This document shows positions 57,739 to 64,000 of a DNA stretch of 64,000 bases, piece by piece. The position numbers were made by a program, and so were the translations under genes. The notes under the pieces are model-generated. The model ran no database searches. It saw only the letters and a list, made by a program, of their open reading frames with translations, and had not been told where the DNA came from. The stretch's first letter is position 1, and each line of letters opens with the position of its first letter. This stretch comes from Jeotgalibaca porci. Lineage in GTDB: Bacteria > Bacillota > Bacilli > Lactobacillales > Aerococcaceae. The DNA lies in assembly GCF_011299095.1 (NCBI RefSeq), contig NZ_CP049889.1, positions 885,501 to 949,500 of the forward strand, read 5' to 3'.

Positions 57739-58776
57739 CTACTCTTCCTCCGCTGTCATTTTAGATGTACTATGTTCTGCTTTGCGATCTCTCAGCATCA
57801 ATTCTTCGACCACTTCATCTACACGCGCATTTTCAAATAACACACGGTAAATTGCGGCTGTAATTGGCATATCAATGCCTTTTTCCTGTGCTAATTCATA
57901 AGCAGCTTTCGTAGTCGCGACACCTTCGACGACCATTCCCATATTTTCTAAAATTTCTTCAAGTGGCAGACCTTTACCAATCAAGTTACCGGCACGCCAG
58001 TTTCTTGAATGGACACTTGTCGCGGTTACGATTAAATCACCAACACCGCTCAGCCCGATAAATGTTAAGGGGTCCGCTCCAAATGCCATACCCAGACGGC
58101 TGATTTCGGCTAAACCACGGGTAATTAGCGCTGCTTTGGCATTATCACCATATCCTAGCCCTACTAAAGCTCCCGCTCCCACAGCGATAATATTTTTCAA
58201 AGCAGCACCTAATTCAACGCCGACAACATCACTATTCGTATAAACACGGAAATAGTTATTACTGAAAATACGTTGCACCGCTTGACTCGCTATTTCGGAC
58301 GAAGAAGCAGCGGTAATCGTTGTAATATCACGTTTCGCTACTTCTTCAGCGTGACTCGGACCGGATAGAACCACAATCCCACTGTGTTTTTCAACAGCCA
58401 TCTCTTCGTCAATAATAACTGAGATACGCTTATGCGAAACTTGCTCCAAACCTTTACTCGCATGGATAATAATCGGTTTTTGTTTATCGTCTAATAGAGC
58501 ATTGATTTGCTTAGTCACGGAACGAATCGCGCTCGTCGGTACGACCAATAAAATGAAGGATACATCCTTTAATGCTTCCTCTAAATCTGTGTAACCGATG
58601 ATTGATTCAGCCAGTTTCACACCTGGCAAGTAATGTTCATTTGTATGTTTTTGATTGATCTCCTCAATCCGTTCAGGCATATTGCCCCAAATATTAACAT
58701 GATGGCCGTTCTCGCTCAAAACCATCGCGAGAGCTGTCCCCCAGGAACCGGCCCCTAGTACTGCAATTTTAGTCAT
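57739..58776 (-). CDS. gpsA: NAD(P)-dependent glycerol-3-phosphate dehydrogenase
   Basis: 345 residues. [18 protein letters not shown] binds the nucleotide; [32 protein letters not shown] (catalytic lysine) and [13 protein letters not shown] are family motifs. It supplies glycerol-3-P for phospholipids and LTA. AAGGAGTAAGGAA precedes the ATG. Confidence 0.97.
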   Translation of the reverse strand: MTKIAVLGAGSWGTALAMVLSENGHHVNIWGNMPERIEEINQKHTNEHYLPGVKLAESIIGYTDLEEALKDVSFILLVVPTSAIRSVTKQINALLDDKQKPIIIHASKGLEQVSHKRISVIIDEEMAVEKHSGIVVLSGPSHAEEVAKRDITTITAASSSEIASQAVQRIFSNNYFRVYTNSDVVGVELGAALKNIIAVGAGALVGLGYGDNAKAALITRGLAEISRLGMAFGADPLTFIGLSGVGDLIVTATSVHSRNWRAGNLIGKGLPLEEILENMGMVVEGVATTKAAYELAQEKGIDMPITAAIYRVLFENARVDEVVEELMLRDRKAEHSTSKMTAEEE

Positions 58777-58780
58777 TTCC

Positions 58781-59629
58781 TTACTCCTTAGTCGTGTTCA
58801 TTCCTAAATTAATATCTGTATAAAACGAATCTTTAGGATAGTGGTTGTATCTGCGATATGCCCATGCAGCAATTGCTCCGGCAATTAATATAATTGAAAG
58901 CAATTGTGAAACACGAATATTTGCAAATAAGTACAAACTGTCAGTCCGCATGCCTTCGATAAAGAAACGACCGAATGCATACCAAATGATATAGCTGAAG
59001 AATACTTCACCTTCACGCAGTAAGTTTGGTCTTCTGCGTAAGTATACAATAAGCGCAAATCCTATCAAGGACCACAGTGATTCATAGAGAAACGTAGGAT
59101 GATAATACGTTCCTTTGATATTCATTTGATTAATAATAAATTCTGGTAAAAACAAGCCTTCTAAGAATTCTCGTGTTACAGCAGCACCATGAGCTTCCTG
59201 GTTGATAAAGTTGCCCCAACGTCCCAATGATTGTGCAATCAACACGCCAGGTGCCAACACATCAAGTGTCAGCATCACCGGTACGTTTTTCTTTTTCGTA
59301 AAAAAGTAAACCACCAGAGCGCCGGTTAGTAATGCGCCATAAATAGCCAGGCCGCCATTCCAGATTTGAAAAATTTGGCCGGGATTTTCTAAATAGTAAC
59401 CCAGTTCAAACAAAACGTAATAGGCACGTGCACCCAAGATAGCGATGGGAACCGTCCAAAATGCCAAGTCTAAGATAAAATCTTGCGGCATTCCTTTTCG
59501 ATCGCCTTCACTGGAGGCAAGATACATCGCAAGCAAGATACCAACCCCGATTATCACTCCGTACCACGCTACTTCAAAACCACCGAGCTTTATTGCTATA
59601 GGGTCAATAGCTGCTAATAATTGCTTCAT
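58781..59629 (-). CDS. lgt: Prolipoprotein diacylglyceryl transferase
   Basis: 282 residues, seven membrane helices. The Lgt signature [16 protein letters not shown] and the C-terminal [19 protein letters not shown] are present. It attaches diacylglycerol to lipobox cysteines; clients in this window include LivJ, CamS, the M15B peptidase, the family-3 binding protein and the barnase-like protein. Confidence 0.97.
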   Translation of the reverse strand: MKQLLAAIDPIAIKLGGFEVAWYGVIIGVGILLAMYLASSEGDRKGMPQDFILDLAFWTVPIAILGARAYYVLFELGYYLENPGQIFQIWNGGLAIYGALLTGALVVYFFTKKKNVPVMLTLDVLAPGVLIAQSLGRWGNFINQEAHGAAVTREFLEGLFLPEFIINQMNIKGTYYHPTFLYESLWSLIGFALIVYLRRRPNLLREGEVFFSYIIWYAFGRFFIEGMRTDSLYLFANIRVSQLLSIILIAGAIAAWAYRRYNHYPKDSFYTDINLGMNTTKE

Positions 59630-59646
59630 TATATTCCACCTTCAAA

Positions 59647-60585
59647 TTAGAGTTCTTTACGGGAGTTCTCTTTAATTAAGTTCTCCAAGTTACGTTCAAA
59701 TGTTTCAACCGCATTGTAGCCCATTGTCTTCGCACGATAATTCATCGCTGCCATTTCGACAATAATCGCCAAGTTACGTCCTGTTTTAACCGGAACACTG
59801 ATTTTTGGAATTTGGACATCTAAAATCGTAACTAATTCTTCATCACTGCCCAAGCGTTCGAATTTCTTCTCTTTTGTCCAAAGTTCCAGATTCACAATTA
59901 AATTCACTTCGTTGGATTGTTTAACGGCACCCGCTCCAAACAACGTCATGACATCCATAATACCGATACCACGGATTTCAATCAGGTGACGAAGAATCGA
60001 AGGAGCTTCTCCCATCAACGTGTCGTCATCGTGTTGATACAGGTCAATACGGTCATCCGCCACAAGACGGTGGCCCTTTTGAATAAGTTCCAAGGCTGTC
60101 TCGGATTTACCTACTCCAGAATCACCTGTAATCATGACACCCATACCAAAAACATCTACCAATACGCCGTGCATGGAAATACGTTCTGCTAAACGACTTT
60201 CTAAAAAGTTTGTCACATTACTAGAAACACGTGTTGTTTTCAATGTCGCTTGTAAAAGCGGGATACCTGCTTCTTGACAAGCCTTGATTAATTCAACCGG
60301 TGGCTCTATTCGACGCGCCACGATAAAACAAGGTGTTTCTGTTTGACATAAACGACGCATGATAACGAGACGCTCTTCCGGTGACATGCGCGCCAAGAAT
60401 GACGTTTCTGTTTGTCCCATCAATTGTACCCGCCAAGATGGATAGAAATTAAAATACCCTGTCAGTTCTACACCAGGCCGATGTATTTCTGTAGAGGTTA
60501 CTTCTTTATTTAAAAACTCTTCGCCCACGATCACTTTAAACGTTGTCGCTTTAACCAGTTCTCTAATGGTTACACTATTCGCCAT
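59647..60585 (-). CDS. hprK: HPr kinase/phosphorylase
   Basis: 312 residues. N-terminal DRTGG-like domain, catalytic domain with the P-loop GDSGVGKS (154-161) and the capping LIEIRGIGIMDVMTLFGAGAVK. It phosphorylates HPr on Ser46, the signal for CcpA-dependent catabolite control. First gene of hprK-lgt-gpsA-galU-trxB. Confidence 0.97.
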   Translation of the reverse strand: MANSVTIRELVKATTFKVIVGEEFLNKEVTSTEIHRPGVELTGYFNFYPSWRVQLMGQTETSFLARMSPEERLVIMRRLCQTETPCFIVARRIEPPVELIKACQEAGIPLLQATLKTTRVSSNVTNFLESRLAERISMHGVLVDVFGMGVMITGDSGVGKSETALELIQKGHRLVADDRIDLYQHDDDTLMGEAPSILRHLIEIRGIGIMDVMTLFGAGAVKQSNEVNLIVNLELWTKEKKFERLGSDEELVTILDVQIPKISVPVKTGRNLAIIVEMAAMNYRAKTMGYNAVETFERNLENLIKENSRKEL

Positions 60586-60709
60586 TTTATTCCCTCGCTC
60601 TTTGTCTAATATGGTCTTATGCTTACATTTATTCCAACTATTCTAACTAATCTTAACATTATTATGCATGGTTAGAAAGGCAAAAAACTCTTAAGACTGC
60701 TTCCGCTGT

Positions 60710-60805
60710 GATTGGAATAGAATTCACTTGTAATTCGATTAAAACGTTCCAATATTAACCGATTGGAACGTTTACCGGTAAAATTCTTATCAAAACATTC
60801 CAATC
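60710..60805. repeat. Nested inverted repeats around TTCCAAT
   Basis: GATTGGAAT (60710-60718) pairs exactly with ATTCCAATC (60797-60805). Inside, AAACGTTCCAAT (60742-60753) pairs exactly with 60762-60773. The block lies between the liaZ terminator and the hprK promoter. No gene with a ribosome site is convincing here; a 62-codon minus-strand frame across it is explained by these repeats and the terminator. Confidence 0.8.
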
Positions 60806-60814
60806 CCCGCGAAT

Positions 60815-60859
60815 ACAAAAAATGCTCAACAAGTTCGTCGTTAAACGTCTTGTTGAGCA
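60815..60859 (-). terminator. Terminator of the liaXYZ operon
   Basis: TGCTCAACAAG pairs perfectly with CTTGTTGAGCA (11 bp), with TTTTTTG following on the minus strand. It lies 7 bases after the liaZ stop. Confidence 0.88.
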
Positions 60860-60866
60860 CTCGGTT

Positions 60867-61202
60867 TTATTTTTTATTTTCTAGTGAACTTTGTACAAGT
60901 GACAGGATTAATGATACGAGTAGCGCTGTCCCAAATGAGTTGAAATGAAACCCTGGTCCTACCAAGGTTGCTGTCAGCGACAACATAAGCGCATTAATGA
61001 TAAAACTGAATAAGCCTAATGTCATCAATGTGATTGGGAACGAAAAAATGTGTAGGATTGGCTTCACGAAAATGTTAACCAATGCTAGTACTAAGCTCGC
61101 TGCCATTGCCGTCCAACCACTCGCAACTGTGAATCCCGGCAAGAAAAAGGCCAGAGCCAAAAACACAAGTGTGTTCACTCCTATTTTCTGCCAAAATCCC
61201 AT
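60867..61202 (-). CDS. liaZ: LiaZ-like phage-holin-family (YvlD) membrane protein
   Basis: 111 residues, four hydrophobic helices, YvlD/holin-superfamily IV pattern with ALVNIFVKPILHIFSFPITLMTLGLFSFIINALML. In enterococci this gene ends liaXYZ, which alters membrane-phospholipid arrangement under daptomycin and peptide stress. Start overlaps the liaY stop by one base. Confidence 0.85.
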   Translation of the reverse strand: MGFWQKIGVNTLVFLALAFFLPGFTVASGWTAMAASLVLALVNIFVKPILHIFSFPITLMTLGLFSFIINALMLSLTATLVGPGFHFNSFGTALLVSLILSLVQSSLENKK

Positions 61203-61507
61203 TAAAAGTCACTCCAGTCATCCGTATCTTTATCTTCTTTTGGTAAAGGTTTTACTTCTTTGGGTGCACGACGCGTTGTCGATTTCCCACGTTTCGCATA
61301 CCATTCTTGATCGCGATTGCTTCTATCGGGTTCCGGCATTAATAATGCCAACAAGAAATATAGGAAGATTGGTGAACCGACTCCTGCAAAAGCGAAAATC
61401 AAGAAAACAATACGAACAATTGTAGAGTCAATGCCGAAGTATTCTGCAAGTCCGCCTAATACACCACTGACTTGTCTATCTCTTGCTGATTTCGTTAATT
61501 TTTTCAT
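61202..61507 (-). CDS. liaY: LiaY-like PspC-domain membrane protein
   Basis: 101 residues from the ATG at 61507, preceded by AGAGGG. PspC domain at 1-60: RQVSGVLGGLAEYFGIDSTIVRIVFLIF, followed by a basic tail. PspC proteins sense or stabilise stressed membranes. Second gene of the liaXYZ-type operon. Confidence 0.88.
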   Translation of the reverse strand: MKKLTKSARDRQVSGVLGGLAEYFGIDSTIVRIVFLIFAFAGVGSPIFLYFLLALLMPEPDRSNRDQEWYAKRGKSTTRRAPKEVKPLPKEDKDTDDWSDF

Positions 61508-61526
61508 TGATTGTCCCTCTCTTCTG

Positions 61527-63038
61527 TTATTTTGCATCCGTGTCTTTCATTAAGATGCTTCCATTTGTTGTTTTTAATTCTACCATAACTGGGGTAGTGT
61601 CAACTACTCTTCTAAATTGTAAATGTTTATTCGTTTTTTCATCGCGTTGTTGAATAACTTCAACATTTCCCATACGATTTTTGATGCTTCCTAACGAACT
61701 GTGCGCATCCAATTCGACACTTTTCTCTGCTGGAATAGCCAGTTTAACTGTACCGTTGACTGAGGATGCTTCGATCCGTTGCACGTCCATGTCTGTATGT
61801 GTGATGCGAATATTTCCATTAATAATAGAGAGTTGCGAACTAGACACGTGGCTGTTCAGAGTGATATCTCCATTAATTAATTTCGCAATAATATCCACTA
61901 AATGGCTATCTCTAACAGTAATTTTACCATTGCCGCCATCTAATTCCAACATAGTCGCGTCAACATGTGCGAAGTTCATATTCCCGTTTGTTGATTTCAA
62001 ATACACATCTTTTCCTTTGAAATCATTAACCGTTACGTTCCCGTTTAACACTTTAATTGCTAAGTAGTCGTACTCGCGTGCTGGAAGGTAAACTGTCAAA
62101 TCACAACGAACCCGTTTATTTGGTACGTGGAACGTCAATTGATCTTCATCAATCGTAATTGTACTGCGAGCTTCAAATGCAGCCAAAGGTGTTTCCTCTT
62201 CATACTTCGCATAAATTTTAATATCTGCTTCTACGCGCATATCATTTTTATCCCATTGTTTGAAATGGATATTTCCATTCGCTAATTGGAAGTCGAGAAT
62301 AGTTGCTGTTGTATTTTCGTAGTTGAATTCATGTTTGAACTTATTGGAGACGATACCCGGAATGTTTACGTTGAAGTCGACTTCTTTCCATTCAAGGTTC
62401 TCTGCAATACTGCTTACCGTAGCATTTACAAATTGACTGAACTGGGTACCCAAATGACTTAATTTGCTGCCTAGATCAGTTGCTGTTTCTTTCCACTCGT
62501 CTTTGTTACCAAACTTTTCGCCAAATGATTTTACATTTGTTTCTAATTGTTCTTTTTTCAACGTTCGCATTTGTTCTTCCATTTTACGTTTTTCTTCACG
62601 TAAAGCTTGCTCTTGCGAACGTAATCCTTCGAGTTCTTCTTCCAGACGTACAACTTCCATCTGTAATTCAGGCGTCATTGTACCCAATTCTTCATGAGTT
62701 GCAATCGCTTGTCTGCGTTCTTCTTTCGCGCTAATTTGACGACGTAAAATTTGTAACGCTTCTGTTTTCTCGTCAACTTTTGATGAGAAATAAGAAATTT
62801 CACTCGCTAGTGATTCGAGGATTTTCTCAAAGTTTTCTTTATCTTTCTTGTCAGCAGCTGCTTGAACTTCTTCAGCCGTCGGTTCCGCTTTTTCAGCTTC
62901 TACGAACGGTTCTTTTGTCTCGTTCTTTTGTGCTTCTTCGACTTGTTTTTTAGCAGTATTTTCTAAAAGTTCGATTGCTTCATCGGTAGAAATAATCCCT
63001 TGTTTAACTAGCGCTAAAATACGTTCTCTTTCATTCAT
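61527..63038 (-). CDS. liaX: LiaX-like protein: N-terminal helix, coiled coil and DUF4097 beta-solenoid
   Basis: 503 residues. Residues 1-28 (NERERILALVKQGIISTDEAIELLENTAKK) are a SHOCT-like helix pair. A charged coiled coil runs at about 60-190 (EELEGLRSQEQALREEKRKMEEQM). A DUF4097 beta-strand repeat domain lies at about 225-503 with regular LNGNVTVNDFKG / STNGNMNFAHV / LINGDITLNSH turns. In Enterococcus faecalis LiaX is a surface-released sensor of daptomycin and antimicrobial peptides. Order LiaX-LiaY-LiaZ is conserved here. Confidence 0.88.
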   Translation of the reverse strand: MNERERILALVKQGIISTDEAIELLENTAKKQVEEAQKNETKEPFVEAEKAEPTAEEVQAAADKKDKENFEKILESLASEISYFSSKVDEKTEALQILRRQISAKEERRQAIATHEELGTMTPELQMEVVRLEEELEGLRSQEQALREEKRKMEEQMRTLKKEQLETNVKSFGEKFGNKDEWKETATDLGSKLSHLGTQFSQFVNATVSSIAENLEWKEVDFNVNIPGIVSNKFKHEFNYENTTATILDFQLANGNIHFKQWDKNDMRVEADIKIYAKYEEETPLAAFEARSTITIDEDQLTFHVPNKRVRCDLTVYLPAREYDYLAIKVLNGNVTVNDFKGKDVYLKSTNGNMNFAHVDATMLELDGGNGKITVRDSHLVDIIAKLINGDITLNSHVSSSQLSIINGNIRITHTDMDVQRIEASSVNGTVKLAIPAEKSVELDAHSSLGSIKNRMGNVEVIQQRDEKTNKHLQFRRVVDTTPVMVELKTTNGSILMKDTDAK

Positions 63039-63120
63039 AATATTTCCTCCTATATTGACTCAATACGAAAATTATATGTGCTTATGCCATTTGGAACGGT
63101 GGTTTCTCTTTATGTTATTA

Positions 63121-63149
63121 TTATGCCAATTTTTCTGTATTTCGTCATA
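63121..63149 (-). promoter_or_regulatory. Promoter of liaXYZ with a possible LiaR site upstream
   Basis: ATGACG (63149-63144), 17-base spacer and CATAAT (63126-63121). The sequence TTTCGTCATAGGTCTTAAG (read on the plus strand at 63141-63159), overlapping and just upstream of the -35, partly resembles the LiaR box of Bacillus (TCGT...GGTCT). The LiaFSR genes are not in the window. Confidence 0.5.
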
Positions 63150-63206
63150 GGTCTTAAGGTTGATTTCGGGTTAAGTAGCAATACCTAGTACATTTACTGG
63201 TAAAGT

Positions 63207-63257
63207 AAAAACATCGGCTATCCCTCCTATGTAGGAAGAATAGCCGATATTTTTTTG
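63207..63257 (-). terminator. Terminator of uvrA
   Basis: ATCGGCTAT and ATAGCCGAT pair perfectly with further inner pairing (CCTCC/GGAAG region), T-runs on both sides. It lies 9 bases past the uvrA stop. Confidence 0.85.
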
Positions 63258-63265
63258 TATAGAGT

Positions 63266-64000
63266 TTATCGCGCGTTATCACGTGCCAGTACTTTTTTAA
63301 GATAAACACCTGTATGGCTTTCTGGTACTTCCGCTACTTCTTCCGGAGTACCGGTCGCAATGACGGTTCCGCCGCCAACGCCGCCTTCTGGCCCCATATC
63401 GATAATATAGTCGGCTGTTTTAACAACATCCAAATTGTGCTCAATAACTAATACTGTATTTCCTTGATCTACTAAACGTTGTAACACTTCCAATAATTTA
63501 GCAATATCATGTGTATGCAAGCCCGTTGTTGGTTCATCAAGGATATACAACGTTTTACCGGTTGAGACGCGTTGGAGTTCACTAGCCAGCTTCATCCGCT
63601 GCGCTTCCCCTCCAGATAAGGTGGTCGCGGGTTGCCCCAATGTGACATATCCCAAACCAACATCTACGATTGTTTGTAATTTTCGTTTAATTTTCGGAAC
63701 TGCTTCGAAATAAATCAATGCTTCATCAATCGTCATATCCAGTACTTCGGAAATGTTTTTGCCTTTGTACTTCACTTCAAGCGTTTCGGAGTTATAACGA
63801 CGACCGTGGCATACCTCGCACGGCACATAAATATCCGGCAGGAAGTGCATTTCAATTTTTAGAATACCATCGCCGCGACAAGCTTCACAACGGCCACCTT
63901 TGACGTTAAAACTAAAGCGTCCTTTACTGTAGCCGCGCATCTTTGCTTCGTTCGTGCTGGCAAATAATGCCCGTACGTCATCAAAAACGCTTGTGTAGGT
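63266..64000 (-). CDS. uvrA: Excinuclease ABC subunit A, C-terminal 244 residues (runs off the right edge)
   Basis: The frame is open from the right edge ([20 protein letters not shown]) through [25 protein letters not shown], so the internal Met at 63940 is not the start. The second zinc finger (CEACRGDG... CEVCHGRRY), ABC signature [12 protein letters not shown] and Walker [13 protein letters not shown] belong to the second ATPase of UvrA, which scans DNA for bulky damage. The end VLARDNAR is shorter than in some species. Confidence 0.97.
   Translation of the reverse strand, partial: TYTSVFDDVRALFASTNEAKMRGYSKGRFSFNVKGGRCEACRGDGILKIEMHFLPDIYVPCEVCHGRRYNSETLEVKYKGKNISEVLDMTIDEALIYFEAVPKIKRKLQTIVDVGLGYVTLGQPATTLSGGEAQRMKLASELQRVSTGKTLYILDEPTTGLHTHDIAKLLEVLQRLVDQGNTVLVIEHNLDVVKTADYIIDMGPEGGVGGGTVIATGTPEEVAEVPESHTGVYLKKVLARDNAR

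Noticed and set aside
60672-60860. 62-codon minus-strand frame between liaZ and hprK
   Set aside because: It runs through the liaZ terminator and the nested inverted repeats and has no ribosome site.

Overview
The window is a low-GC Gram-positive chromosome segment. Three things point to the order Lactobacillales, most likely Carnobacteriaceae/Aerococcaceae or an enterococcus-like relative: the gene order pcrA-ligA-camS-gatCAB, the order hprK-lgt-gpsA-galU-trxB and rapZ-yvcK-whiA, and a liaXYZ-type cluster with CamS and LTA synthase. I cannot fix the genus from sequence alone. Most genes lie on the minus strand. There are no rRNA, tRNA or CRISPR loci and no prophage; the only mobile elements are two insertion sequences.

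Left part (1-12.3 kb): a truncated MATE exporter behind a GyrI-like effector-binding gene, a membrane-anchored CAP-domain protein, a DD-carboxypeptidase with a small HTH gene, and argS behind a leader with its own terminator hairpin. Next come a DUF2188 protein and a compact three-gene unit: zinc-ribbon membrane protein, barnase-type RNase with a lipobox, barstar. After a CarD-family regulator and an unlisted 43-residue ORF there is a striking array of eight 50-bp hairpin repeats. It is followed by an AraC / Gfo-Idh-MocA / TIM-barrel operon with a near-perfect cre site in its promoter, then diacylglycerol kinase.

Middle (12.4-42.9 kb): an IS3-family element sits precisely in the loop of what was the terminator hairpin of the gatCAB operon, with a 4-bp CTTG target duplication. 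Upstream of it are gatB-gatA-gatC, camS, ligA and pcrA. Then come a PurK-like ATP-grasp gene, two cell-wall hydrolases, an HTH-like protein, a permuted papain-fold protein, and the branched-chain amino-acid transporter livJ-HMGF with a CBS-ACT gene. livJ has a CodY-box match upstream and a hairpin separating it from livHMGF. They are followed by a large FtsX-type ABC exporter with an extended coiled coil, a nitroreductase-like protein, an HI0933-type flavoprotein, an RlmI-like methyltransferase and an LTA synthase.

Right part (42.9-64 kb): an IS1182-like element with a frameshifted transposase, enclosed by 23-bp perfect inverted repeats that resemble the terminator split by the IS3 element; a second tandem array (five 51-bp units); a two-component system; ssb; whiA-yvcK-rapZ with an unusual structured intergenic region; pgcA; an amino-acid ABC transporter without an ATPase gene, its two parts on opposite strands; trxB, galU, gpsA, lgt, hprK; liaXYZ (cell-envelope stress); and the 3' part of uvrA.

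Overall this is housekeeping and envelope-biology chromosome. The unusual parts are intergenic: two unrelated tandem arrays, two insertion sequences in terminator-like hairpins, and several structured leaders or spacers.
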